NCBI GenBank assembly: GCA_045576455.1
Contig: JAZNGM010000019.1
Location: 1 to 11,790, forward strand
DNA from: RGIG4034 sp045576455
GTDB taxonomy: Bacteria; Bacillota; Clostridia; Lachnospirales; Lachnospiraceae
Length of the DNA: 11,790 bases
Direction of reading: 5' to 3'
Shown here: piece by piece, positions 1 to 6,778 of the stretch
How positions within the stretch are numbered: the first letter of the stretch is position 1
Layout of the letters: every line of letters begins with the position of its first letter
The notes under the pieces: model-generated
The model's input: the letters and a program-made list of their open reading frames with translations, nothing else
Told to the model about the DNA's origin: nothing
Database searches by the model: none
Made by a program: the position numbers and the translations under genes

Positions 1-8
1 TGGTTGGT

Positions 9-221
9 TTGATTGCCCTGATGGAGGGCGGACGCACATTCGGATATTATAAGTGTTTACATTGTGAAGAAACCTTTGTTCCCGGCTTCATTAACTATAC
101 AGTAGGAATGAATATCGTTGCGTTAAGAATGATGCGATGCCCGCATTGCGGCAAATGGAGATGGTGTCTGAAAGTACTGACAAAGAAAGAGAGAGATGAA
201 GATGAAAGTGAAGGAACGTAA
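9..221 (+). CDS. Small zinc-ribbon protein (possibly 5'-truncated by window edge)
   Basis: The protein is about 66-70 residues with two zinc-knuckle pairs, KCLHCEE near residue 15 and MRCPHCGKW near residue 43. This Cys-x2-Cys / Cys-x2-Cys pattern is a zinc ribbon. The tail is charged and lacks membrane segments. The start is uncertain: TTG at 9 and ATG at 21 are both possible, and the frame is open to the left edge, so the true start may lie outside the window. Its end overlaps the start of the CPBP protease by 26 bases, which suggests translational coupling and a two-gene operon. No enzymatic residues are visible. A structural or nucleic-acid-binding role is only an inference from the zinc ribbon. 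Confidence 0.7.
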   Translation: MIALMEGGRTFGYYKCLHCEETFVPGFINYTVGMNIVALRMMRCPHCGKWRWCLKVLTKKERDEDESEGT

Positions 222-876
222 TAAAATAATAATACAGATGGTAATTGCAATCATCGGTGTGGTTGGTGGTTTGTTGGGAGTGAATGCATTTAATCAATAT
301 GTGCTTATGAGTCTTCCGCTTGTTGTTCGTATGGTTTTGATGATTGTAACATATTTACCGATTGCATTGGTTCCCTTTTGTATTGTGATATTTAATAAGG
401 AAAAGTGGTCGGATTACGGTTTTTCCAAAGAGAAGATAGGATATCAGTTGTTGATTGGTCTTGCCATTGCTTTGTGTATGTCATTCGTATTTACAGTAAT
501 ACCGCATCTGATCGGAAAGAGTGACTGGGTGAATAATCAACATATATATATTTATGCATGGCAGTATATATATGATTTTATCCAATGTATTGGTGCAGTT
601 GCGCTGGTGGAGGAGTTTGTTTTTCGCGGATTCTTCTACAAGAAGTTAGAAACACTTTTCGGTTCCGCCGTAGGTGCGATTATAGGTTCGTCCATTTTGT
701 TTGGTTTGTTTCATTTCTTGGGCGGAAATATCGGACAAATAATATTAACAGGTTTTATTGGCGCAATCTTTTGTATCTGTAGAGTTAAAATTAAGAATTG
801 CACGTTGTTGTCGGTTATTATCGCGCATGGTGTATACGATGCACTGATTACAGTATGGCTAAATGTTTTTACTTAA
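196..876 (+). CDS. CPBP-family intramembrane metalloprotease (CAAX protease/Abi type)
   Basis: This 226-residue, strongly hydrophobic protein has several membrane segments (roughly residues 11-30, 42-66, 82-104, 127-140, 157-175, 182-197 and 203-222). It carries the three CPBP motifs: EEFVFR (E139, E140, R144), LFGLFHF with H173, and AHGVYD with H211. These are the glutamate and histidine residues of the CAAX-processing/Rce1-like membrane protease family. Bacterial members are often linked to bacteriocin immunity or peptide processing, but no bacteriocin gene is visible here. ATG 196 follows a purine-rich GAAAGAGAGAG stretch; a second ATG at 202 is also possible. The gene overlaps the upstream zinc-ribbon gene. 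The family call is firm; the substrate is unknown. Confidence 0.9.
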   Translation: MKMKVKERNKIIIQMVIAIIGVVGGLLGVNAFNQYVLMSLPLVVRMVLMIVTYLPIALVPFCIVIFNKEKWSDYGFSKEKIGYQLLIGLAIALCMSFVFTVIPHLIGKSDWVNNQHIYIYAWQYIYDFIQCIGAVALVEEFVFRGFFYKKLETLFGSAVGAIIGSSILFGLFHFLGGNIGQIILTGFIGAIFCICRVKIKNCTLLSVIIAHGVYDALITVWLNVFT

Positions 877-900
877 GCGACTAATTTATATATGAGTAGA

Positions 901-1007
901 AATACCACGGAGTACAAATCGAAGATTTGTGCGAAGGGTGTATTTCGCTCTGCGAGGCATGAAAATATTTTGAAATTCTATTGGAAAAAGGGAATACTTG
1001 TGGTATT
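901..1007. repeat. Possible miniature inverted-repeat element with internal hairpins
   Basis: The segment begins with AATACCAC (901-908) and ends with its exact reverse complement GTGGTATT (1000-1007). The next inward bases also match loosely (GGAGTA against AAGTA). Inside is a perfect hairpin, ACAAATC / GAA loop / GATTTGT (914-930), followed by GCGAA...TTCGC arms (931-948). This resembles a short non-coding dispersed repeat. No clear target duplication is visible, and an 8-bp inverted repeat could arise by chance at this scale. The right end coincides with the -10 box of the promoter that follows. Confidence 0.3.
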
Positions 1008-1009
1008 AT
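981..1009 (+). promoter_or_regulatory. Sigma-A-like promoter with extended -10 driving the DUF3800 leader RNA
   Basis: A -35 box TTGGAA (981-986) is followed by a 17-base spacer and a -10 box TATTAT (1004-1009). TG at 1001-1002 gives an extended -10. The predicted transcription start is near 1016, a few bases before the 20-base palindrome and the folded leader. Spacing and match are good. The call rests on consensus only. Confidence 0.6.
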
Positions 1010-1015
1010 GTGTAT

Positions 1016-1110
1016 AGGATATAACTGTAATGCATTACAGTTTTGGTCTGGGCGAAAGCTCTTTGGACCACCGTAGGGGGCAAGAATTTCCCGCCATTTT
1101 TACTATGGTC
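1016..1110 (+). ncRNA. Structured leader RNA upstream of DUF3800 gene (candidate DUF3800-associated RNA motif)
   Basis: Three helices can be drawn. (1) AACTGTAATGCATTACAGTT (1023-1042) is a perfect 20-base palindrome, folding as an 8-bp stem with a TGCA loop, followed by TT. (2) TGGTC (1044-1048) pairs with GACCA (1066-1070) and encloses GGGC (1050-1053), a GAAA tetraloop of GNRA type, and GCTC (1058-1061). (3) CCGTAG (1071-1076) pairs with CTATGG (1103-1108), enclosing GGG/CCC (1078-1080 with 1090-1092). The helices stack almost end to end and stop about 20 bases before the DUF3800 start. Several conserved RNA structures lying upstream of DUF3800 genes have been reported from comparative genomics; I cannot say which of them, if any, this one matches. 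Its role could be cis-regulation or a guide/partner RNA for the protein. Confidence 0.6.
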
Positions 1111-1129
1111 GTAAGTTTTGGATGAGTTT

Positions 1130-1834
1130 ATGAAAGAACTTAGCATATTTATAGATGAATCAGGAGACTTTGGAGAAATCACGGAGCGACCAGCGTATTA
1201 TTTGGTAACGCTTTTGTTTCATGACCAAAAGAATGATATTGCTTCAAATGTTAAAAAACTTGAGGATAGTACCAAGAATTCCGGATTTGATTTTGAGTAT
1301 ATACATACGGGACCTGTTATTAGACGTGAAGACGTGTTTTTCGGATTGTCTATAGACGAACGTAGAAAGCTGCTTTTTAAGATGTTAAATTTTATTGTTA
1401 GCAGTCCAATTGCATATGAGATGGCTGTGGTAAATCGAAAAGAAGCACCGGATAAGATTTTGCTTTCCGGCAAGTTGGGACGCGAAATTTCAAACGTGAT
1501 AGTAAAACATAAGGCGTTTTTTGCTGGATTCGACAAAATTATTGTATATTACGATAATGGGCAAATCGAACTTGGTGCAATTCTAAATACGGTATTTTCA
1601 ATTCATTTTTCCAATGTTGAGTTTCGAAAGGCAGAACCGCAAAAATATCGTTTATTGCAGGCAGCTGATTTTATCTGTAGTATGGAGCTGCTGAAAATAA
1701 AGAAAAATGAAAATAGATTGAGTAAATCAGAAAACCAGTTTTTCTATAAGCCACAAGAATTGAAGAAGACTTTCTTTAAGGCGATTGATAAGAAGCAACT
1801 AGGGAAAAATAAAGGGAAAGAGAAGAATACATAG
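1130..1834 (+). CDS. DUF3800 domain protein (RNase H-like fold)
   Basis: Numbered from ATG 1130, the protein has 234 residues. It opens with IFIDESGDFG (D9, E10, D13), the hallmark of DUF3800. Later acidic positions follow in VYYDNGQIELG (D142) and LLQAADFICS (D180, with E186). This spacing of acidic residues fits an RNase H-like metal site, so nuclease activity is plausible but unproven. The C-terminus is rich in lysine (about residues 190-234), as expected for nucleic-acid contact. ATG 1130 is preferred over TTG 1118: GGATGAG at 1120 is the only weak ribosome binding site and lies just before it. The gene follows a promoter and a structured RNA immediately upstream, an arrangement that recurs in this family. 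There is no partner gene downstream in the same transcript. Confidence 0.85.
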   Translation: MKELSIFIDESGDFGEITERPAYYLVTLLFHDQKNDIASNVKKLEDSTKNSGFDFEYIHTGPVIRREDVFFGLSIDERRKLLFKMLNFIVSSPIAYEMAVVNRKEAPDKILLSGKLGREISNVIVKHKAFFAGFDKIIVYYDNGQIELGAILNTVFSIHFSNVEFRKAEPQKYRLLQAADFICSMELLKIKKNENRLSKSENQFFYKPQELKKTFFKAIDKKQLGKNKGKEKNT

Positions 1835-1945
1835 ATGCCAGTTGTTTATGCTAATCTAAATTTAGGTCACTGAGGGTGCGGACAAAATCCTGGAAAGTTG
1901 AGAAAATACACGAATTAATTTTAAATTTTACGGAGGAATTGAAAT

Positions 1946-2815
1946 ATGCTATGGCTTGTAATGGCAGTTTTTTCTGCTCTCTTCGCAGGTCTGACCGCTA
2001 TTTTGGCAAAGTGTGGAATCAGGAAAACAGATTCTGACGTAGCTACGGCACTTCGAACAATAGTAGTTCTGATGTTTTCATGGATTATGGTGCTCATCGT
2101 TGGGTCTGCTAATACAATTACCCGTATAGAAACAAAATCGCTGATATTTCTTGTATTGTCCGGTATAGCTACGGGAGCATCATGGATTTGTTACTTTAAA
2201 GCATTGTCTATGGGCGATGTAAATAAAGTTGTTCCTGTCGATAAATCAAGCACGATATTGAGTGTTTTGCTGGCGATTATTCTTTTGGGGGAAACTAATC
2301 ATCTTACAGTGAAGCTCATAGGTACAGTATTGTTGGCAGTAGGGGTATTTTTGATGATTGATAAAAAATCAGCCGGAAATACTAAAATCAGACGTGCCTG
2401 GCTTCCTTATGCAGTTGCATCGGCGGTGTTCGCAGCGTTGACTTCGATTCTTGCAAAAGTAGGAATTACCGGAGTTGAATCTAACCTTGGAACAGCCATC
2501 AGAACGGGAGTTGTTTTGGTAATAGCATGGGGTATTGTATTTGCAAAGCGTAAGCAGTCTGAACTTAAATCACTGGACAAAAGAGAACTCTTATTTATTG
2601 CCTTGTCAGGACTGGCAACGGGAGCGTCATGGCTTTGTTATTATTATGCCATTCAAAAAGGGATTGTCAGTGTTGTTGTTCCGATTGATAAGATGAGTAT
2701 TTTAGTTTCGGTTGCGTTTTCTTACATAGTATTTCATGAAAAACTTACTAAAAAAGCGACAATGGGACTACTGCTTATGGTTTGTGGAACATTGGTAATG
2801 GCTATTTGGGTGTAG
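1946..2815 (+). CDS. EamA/DMT-family transporter
   Basis: This 289-residue membrane protein is built of two tandem EamA repeats that are clearly duplicated. LFAGLTAILAKCGI near residue 11 matches VFAALTSILAKVGI near residue 161. SGIATGASWICYFKA near residue 72 matches SGLATGASWLCYYYA near residue 222. VVPVDKSS matches VVPIDKMS. About ten membrane helices are expected, which is the full length for the drug/metabolite transporter superfamily. Such proteins export or import small metabolites. Substrate cannot be inferred. ATG 1946 follows a strong GGAGGA at 1932-1937. The gene is preceded by ~110 non-coding bases and looks monocistronic. Confidence 0.92.
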   Translation: MLWLVMAVFSALFAGLTAILAKCGIRKTDSDVATALRTIVVLMFSWIMVLIVGSANTITRIETKSLIFLVLSGIATGASWICYFKALSMGDVNKVVPVDKSSTILSVLLAIILLGETNHLTVKLIGTVLLAVGVFLMIDKKSAGNTKIRRAWLPYAVASAVFAALTSILAKVGITGVESNLGTAIRTGVVLVIAWGIVFAKRKQSELKSLDKRELLFIALSGLATGASWLCYYYAIQKGIVSVVVPIDKMSILVSVAFSYIVFHEKLTKKATMGLLLMVCGTLVMAIWV

Positions 2816-2932
2816 GAAAAGATGATTTAGAATGCCTAAACAGGATAGAACATCACGGATAATAAATCGGTTACGGAAATAGCGCAGGAAATGAAGAGAT
2901 ATATTGGCTAACGTAGTGGAGAACGAAGGAAA

Positions 2933-3373
2933 ATGCAAAGAAAAATATTTGGGGAAAAGATAGAAACAGAAAAATATAACGAACGTATAGCTGCATATGT
3001 AGTTTTGCATGATAAGGGTAGAATTGCGATTGTTAGGACGCCTTCCGGAAAGTATTTTTTGCCGGGGGGTAAAATTGAAGACGGCGAAACGATGGAAGAA
3101 TGCATTTTGCGGGAGTGCATGGAAGAAATGGGATTCAGCGTTACGCTAAAGGACTATTATGCGGTAGGTGAAAGATATTTTTTTCTGGAGAATAATAATA
3201 GTTATTCACACGTTACAGGACATTTTTATTATGCTGATAGATATGAAAAAGAGTGCGAACCTTTGGAAGAAGGAAATGAGGTTTTGTGGATGCCTTTTGA
3301 AGAGTGCATGCAGGAATTATATCATCCGCATCATAGATGGGCGGTTGAATGTATAAAGGATAGGCTGTTGTAA
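2933..3373 (+). CDS. Nudix hydrolase
   Basis: The protein has 146 residues and a complete Nudix box at residues 46-68: G46-x5-E52-x7-R60-E61-C-M-E64-E65-M-G67-F68. This loop-helix-loop binds Mg2+ and cleaves nucleoside diphosphates linked to another moiety. The usual strand precedes it (AYVVLHDKGRIAIVR), as does the LPGGKI entry. The length is typical of a stand-alone Nudix domain. It may clean up oxidised nucleotides, nucleotide sugars or coenzymes; substrate cannot be read from sequence. ATG 2933 is preceded by GGAG at 2918 and GAAGGAA at 2925, so the ribosome binding site is acceptable but imperfect. The next gene (GNAT) follows after about 50 bases and may be co-transcribed. Confidence 0.92.
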   Translation: MQRKIFGEKIETEKYNERIAAYVVLHDKGRIAIVRTPSGKYFLPGGKIEDGETMEECILRECMEEMGFSVTLKDYYAVGERYFFLENNNSYSHVTGHFYYADRYEKECEPLEEGNEVLWMPFEECMQELYHPHHRWAVECIKDRLL

Positions 3374-3388
3374 AGATTTCTGGAGGTA

Positions 3389-3421
3389 ATGATGGAAACC
3401 AAAATACAAAAGGAGTGGTGA
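3389..3421 (+). CDS. Possible 10-residue leader peptide upstream of GNAT gene
   Basis: A GGAGG (3382-3386) is followed by ATG ATG at 3389/3392 and a ten-codon frame reading MMETKIQKEW, then TGA at 3419-3421. The stop ends two bases before the GNAT start (3424). The GNAT ribosome binding site AGGAG (3411-3415) lies inside this frame. Translation of the peptide would therefore pass across the next ribosome binding site and could couple the two. It may equally be the residue of a displaced start. No conservation data are available. Confidence 0.25.
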   Translation: MMETKIQKEW

Positions 3422-3423
3422 TT

Positions 3424-3864
3424 ATGCAGATTGATTATAGAGTAGTAGATAAAAATGATATATCCGGTTTAGCAATGGCAATGGGGAAAGCGTATTCTGA
3501 GGAACCATGGAATGAGGTTTGGACTAATGAAAACGCTGAACGAAGAGTTAAGGCAATAATGAGCAATTATGAAGCTTTTGGGTTAGCGGCTATTTGCGAA
3601 AATGAAACGATTGGTGGAATACTTGGATATATAGATCCTTATGCAGAAGAGGACTTTTTCTTTGTATCGGAATTATTTGTCGTTCCGGAGTGGAAAAAGA
3701 AGGGTATTGGTAAATGTTTGCTGTCAAATTTAGAGCAACATCTGAAAGAGAAGGGAATATTTACTGTTCAATTAATCTCAATCCAAGATAATGAAATGTT
3801 TTACCAAAAATCCGGATTAGATAAGGATTGTGTTTCTGTTATGTATAAGCGGATAGAATCATAG
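3424..3864 (+). CDS. GNAT-family N-acetyltransferase
   Basis: Starting at ATG 3424, the protein has 146 residues. ATG 3424 is chosen because AGGAG (3411-3415) lies 8 bases upstream; the upstream in-frame GTG codons overlap that site. The acetyl-CoA loop, motif A, is clear around residues 84-104: ELFVVPEWKKKGIGKCLLSN, with the V-P-x5-G-I-G signature. The C-terminal part holds NEMFYQKSGL, matching the usual GNAT motif B (N...FY...G). It probably transfers an acetyl group from acetyl-CoA to an amine. Some relatives modify aminoglycosides, but nothing here proves that substrate. It may be co-transcribed with the Nudix gene ahead. Confidence 0.88.
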   Translation: MQIDYRVVDKNDISGLAMAMGKAYSEEPWNEVWTNENAERRVKAIMSNYEAFGLAAICENETIGGILGYIDPYAEEDFFFVSELFVVPEWKKKGIGKCLLSNLEQHLKEKGIFTVQLISIQDNEMFYQKSGLDKDCVSVMYKRIES

Positions 3865-3889
3865 CTTTTGTACATGTTTAGTAAAAAAG

Positions 3890-4045
3890 TTGGAGAATGA
3901 TTTCTTTAAGGATGATAGCTATAGAAAAAATATATCAAATCAGAAATTGCTTAGAGTAATCGACGAAAGGATTAATATGTTCAATGAAAATGGATTGTCT
4001 GAATGGAGTTCCATTATTACGGCACATACTAAGAAAAAGCCGTAG
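3890..4045 (+). pseudogene. Short reading frame of unknown origin, possibly a 3' gene remnant
   Basis: A 51-codon frame with plausible protein-like composition runs from TTG 3890 to TAG 4045 and includes stretches such as LLRVIDERINMFNENGLSEW. The frame is open upstream past the end of the GNAT gene, in another phase. There is no ATG near its start and no convincing ribosome binding site ahead of TTG 3890. This looks more like the C-terminal remnant of a lost gene than an active small gene. I do not recognise the family. Confidence 0.3.
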
Positions 4046-4108
4046 GATTTTTCCTTGCTATTTGTTTGTAAGGAAATAAATGAATTTAATTGAATACTGA
4101 GGTATATT

Positions 4109-4519
4109 ATGCAGATAAAAGAATGTACGGCTACAGATAGTTATATGTTGGCAGAAATGAACAAAAGGTTGATAGAAGACGAAAAAAGTAATAATCCCAT
4201 GAATATAGAGGAATTAAAAGGCAGGATGAAAGAGTTCCTTGAGGGAGAATATGCGGCTTATTTTTTTCTTGAAGAGGATGTTGTTATAGGTTATGCCCTT
4301 GTCAGATGCACTTCAAATCCTTTATACTTACGCCAGTTTTTTATCGAGAGGGAATATCGGCGGAAGAAGAATGGCAAACAAGCATTTCAAAAGCTTATGG
4401 AATATCTAAATGTCGAGACGATGGATATTGATGTGTTGCCTTGGAATAATAGGGGGCTATCTTTTTGGCAAAGTTGTGGTTTTAAAGAAACCTGTATTTC
4501 TATGAGATACAAGAAGTAA
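4109..4519 (+). CDS. GNAT-family N-acetyltransferase (second)
   Basis: This 136-residue protein has a GNAT layout. An N-terminal helical segment is followed by the strand YAAYFFLEEDVVIGYALVR (residues 48-66), then a motif A region RQFFIEREYRRKKNGKQAFQ (75-94) that is weaker than usual because the G-x-G turn is replaced by KKNGK. It ends with the motif B stretch PWNNRGLSFWQSCGFK (111-126). It is unlike the GNAT gene at 3424 outside the fold, so it is not a recent duplicate. ATG 4109 follows GAGG at 4099-4102. Acceptor substrate is unknown. The loss of the classical glycine turn means acetyl-CoA binding is probable rather than certain. Confidence 0.82.
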   Translation: MQIKECTATDSYMLAEMNKRLIEDEKSNNPMNIEELKGRMKEFLEGEYAAYFFLEEDVVIGYALVRCTSNPLYLRQFFIEREYRRKKNGKQAFQKLMEYLNVETMDIDVLPWNNRGLSFWQSCGFKETCISMRYKK

Positions 4520-4566
4520 GACTTGACGTGTGGTTTGACAGTAAGAAAAGCGAGGGAAAATAAATT

Positions 4567-5388
4567 ATGCGTGAGACAAAAATATACAGTAAAAACAGTA
4601 CATATCAGAAATTTGAAGTGCTTAAAACAAACAGAAATAAAAGATATAAGTACAATGAATTTTTGGTTGAAGGAGTGCGGAGCCTTAACGAAGCGGTGAA
4701 AAATAACTGGAATATAAAATCCTTTATTTATGACAGCAGAAATTTATCCGACTGGGCAAAAGAAATGATTTCGAATGTTAAAACGGACGAGAATTTTTGC
4801 CTTTCTGCGGAGCTTATGCGTGAACTCAGTAATAAAGAAGATACGTCAGAATTAATGGCCATTATTGAGATGCGAGAGGACAAGCTTGAGAATGTGAAGC
4901 TTTCTGAAAATCCTTTTATTGTGTTATTTGACCGCCCGTCTAACAAAGGAAATCTCGGCACAATGATACGTTCCTGTGATGCACTGGGCGCAGATATGCT
5001 TATTATTACGGGACATGCTGTTGACTTGTATGACCCTGATGTTGTGGTTTCTGCCATGGGATCATTTTTTAATATGCCGGTTATTAGAATTGCAAATAAC
5101 ACGGATTTATTTGACTACATGGATAAATTGAAAAAGCAGTATCCGAATTTCCTTACGTTGGGAACTACCGCGCACAAAGAAAATCCGATTTATTCTGCAG
5201 ACCTGACGGTGCCGCTCATGCTGATGATGGGTAATGAAACGATGGGACTTAACAAGGCGTACAAGGAGTATTGCGACTTGCTTTGTACTATTCCTATGTC
5301 AGAAAAATCATATGCATCGTCATTTAATGTAAGCTGTGCGGCTTCCATTATGATGTATGAGATTACAAGACAGCGGGGAATAAAGTAG
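4567..5388 (+). CDS. SpoU/TrmH-family RNA 2'-O-ribose methyltransferase
   Basis: The protein has 273 residues in two parts. Residues ~1-110 form a substrate-binding region of the kind found in rRNA-targeting members (ends with LSNKEDTSELMAIIEM). Residues ~115-273 form a SPOUT catalytic domain with the three knot motifs: NKGNLGTMIRSC (N129-x-G-x3-R135), LMMGNETMGL (G222-N223-E224) and IPMSEKSYASSFNVSCAASI (S252, N254). SPOUT enzymes of this type use S-adenosylmethionine to methylate ribose 2'-OH in 23S rRNA or tRNA. The two-domain form resembles 23S rRNA methylases including antibiotic-resistance types, but the target nucleotide cannot be told. ATG 4567 follows GAGGG at 4552-4556. Confidence 0.9.
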   Translation: MRETKIYSKNSTYQKFEVLKTNRNKRYKYNEFLVEGVRSLNEAVKNNWNIKSFIYDSRNLSDWAKEMISNVKTDENFCLSAELMRELSNKEDTSELMAIIEMREDKLENVKLSENPFIVLFDRPSNKGNLGTMIRSCDALGADMLIITGHAVDLYDPDVVVSAMGSFFNMPVIRIANNTDLFDYMDKLKKQYPNFLTLGTTAHKENPIYSADLTVPLMLMMGNETMGLNKAYKEYCDLLCTIPMSEKSYASSFNVSCAASIMMYEITRQRGIK

Positions 5389-5416
5389 GGGTTGAATTGA
5401 GAAAGGCGGAATATGC

Positions 5417-6055
5417 ATGGCACAAAGAACGATTCATTATTTGTTTGGGGATATCATTTCACAACATGTTGAAATAGAAGATAAAGCCAGATTTTTATTT
5501 GGTTCAATTATTACGGATGCGGTAGACGCAAGTGAAAGGGATAAGGCACACTTTAAAATCAGAACAGATACGCATTCTTATTATGATTTCGAGTCATTCA
5601 GTAAAAAATATCTTGAAAAAATAATTCAGGATGATTTGTATTTGGGCTATTATATACATTTGGTTGAAGATGTTTTTTACAGATCTTTTATTTATCAAGA
5701 CAGATTTGAGATGCCCAAGACGCAAGAGGAAGTTAAAATACTACATAACGATTATTATTTACTAAATGCGTATATTGTTAAGAAATATAATATTCATAAT
5801 ATACTTGAAAAAGAGATTGATTTAAAGAAAGAACCGCTAAGCGAAATCGCAACGTTTCAGACAAAGGAATGCATAACGGGTATAGCACATGACTTTGCGG
5901 CACAACCGGTCGGAGCAACCCATTTTTTAACAGAAGAAATGTTAGATGAGTTTGTTGAAAAGTATATAGCATTAGCGATAGATGAAATCAAAAATATTAA
6001 GACAGGAAAATCTGCCTTGAAAGTAATGGATTATGCATGGTTACGGAATAGGTAA
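5417..6055 (+). CDS. Zinc-dependent phospholipase C-like hydrolase
   Basis: This 212-residue, mostly helical soluble protein has a scattered set of likely metal ligands: IHYLFGD (H7), GSIITDA (D34), AHF (H45), and HLVEDVFY (H81, D85). This order (an early histidine, G-S-I-x2-D-A, H-F, then H-x2-E-D) resembles the zinc-dependent phospholipase C/ S1-P1-like metallohydrolase group seen in many clostridia. No signal peptide is present, so it probably acts in the cytoplasm and on something other than outside lipids. ATG 5417 is preceded by AAGGCGGA (5403-5410); an alternative ATG at 5413 is out of frame. The family call is by motif pattern only and moderately sure. Confidence 0.6.
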   Translation: MAQRTIHYLFGDIISQHVEIEDKARFLFGSIITDAVDASERDKAHFKIRTDTHSYYDFESFSKKYLEKIIQDDLYLGYYIHLVEDVFYRSFIYQDRFEMPKTQEEVKILHNDYYLLNAYIVKKYNIHNILEKEIDLKKEPLSEIATFQTKECITGIAHDFAAQPVGATHFLTEEMLDEFVEKYIALAIDEIKNIKTGKSALKVMDYAWLRNR

Positions 6056-6076
6056 GTTTTGAATGGAGAATTAGCA

Positions 6077-6679
6077 ATGCAAATATTTGATATTTCCCAA
6101 GAAGTGTTTAATTGCCGGGTATATCCCGGCGACCCGGCACCGGAAAAAAAGACGCTTAGTTTAATGGAAAAAGGCGACTTGTATAATCTGACGGCATTTA
6201 GTATGTGTGCTCACAACGGTACACATATAGATGCACCATTTCATTTTTTTAAAGATGGAAAAACGGTGGATGCCTTATGCTTAGAGGCATTTGTGGGAAT
6301 GGCTTATGTGGCAGAACATCAGGGAATTGTCTCCGGAGATGATGCTGCAGCCATGATTGAAAGAGCAAAAGCAAATAATCCGGAAGCGGCAAAGAGAATT
6401 CTGATTAAGGGAGCAGCAGAAGTGTCGGAGGCAGCCGCGAAAGTATTTGCTTCTTCAGAAATCGTGCTCCTGGGGAATGAATCTCAGACTGTTGGACCGG
6501 AAGATGCACCGATGGAAGTGCATCACATTCTTTTGGCTGCCAATGTTATATTGCTTGAAGGAATTCGGTTGGCAGAGGTTTCAGAAGGGGTTTATTTTTT
6601 AAATGCTGCACCATTGAATTTATCCGGTGCGGACGGTTCGCCATGCAGAGCTATATTGATAGCAGATGCTGAGAGATAA
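6077..6679 (+). CDS. Cyclase-family metal-dependent hydrolase (kynurenine formamidase-like)
   Basis: Starting at ATG 6077, the protein has 200 residues. The start is chosen because GGAG (6065-6068) lies 8 bases upstream, while the earlier TTG at 6059 has no such site. It carries FDISQEV at the N-terminus, VYPGDPAP (residues 15-22), and the metal-binding signature HNGTHIDAPFHF (H46, H50, D52, H56) of the bacterial cyclase/arylformamidase family. Such enzymes hydrolyse formamides or cyclic amides using Zn or Mn. No tryptophan-degradation genes are nearby, so kynurenine formamidase activity is not supported by context. It is the last gene before the repeat island and is separated from the upstream gene by about 20 bases, so they may share a transcript. 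Confidence 0.88.
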   Translation: MQIFDISQEVFNCRVYPGDPAPEKKTLSLMEKGDLYNLTAFSMCAHNGTHIDAPFHFFKDGKTVDALCLEAFVGMAYVAEHQGIVSGDDAAAMIERAKANNPEAAKRILIKGAAEVSEAAAKVFASSEIVLLGNESQTVGPEDAPMEVHHILLAANVILLEGIRLAEVSEGVYFLNAAPLNLSGADGSPCRAILIADAER

Positions 6680-6680
6680 C

Positions 6681-6760
6681 TTTGAATTGACCGAGCTCTT
6701 TTGCGAGCGATGACAATTGAACGAAGTTCAATTGTATGGAGTTAATGGAATTTGATAAAT
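6681..6760. repeat. Direct repeat copy 1 (~80 bases) with a 10-bp hairpin
   Basis: This copy starts two bases after the cyclase stop codon and is matched almost base for base by 7139-7220. It holds GCTC/GAGC arms (6694 onward) and then a perfect hairpin, ACAATTGAAC (6713-6722), GAA loop, GTTCAATTGT (6726-6735). It ends TTAATGGAATTTGATAAAT. The stem has no T-run after it, so it is a poor terminator. Confidence 0.85.
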
Positions 6761-6778
6761 AAGAATTTGGTTGTTATA

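Noticed and set aside
2832..2909. Short coding frames between the EamA and Nudix genes (a 16-codon frame from ATG 2832, and an unrelated frame ending at 2909)
   Set aside because: They are too short, in different phases and without ribosome binding sites; at most gene debris.
4523..4563. TTGACG/TTGACA as -35 boxes ahead of the RNA methyltransferase
   Set aside because: No acceptable -10 follows at 16-18 bases; the matching position falls on the ribosome binding site or on unrelated bases.
6713..6735. Hairpin in direct repeat copy 1 as terminator of the cyclase gene
   Set aside because: No T-run follows the stem and the stem is AT-rich; the same hairpin recurs in the second repeat copy ahead of another gene.
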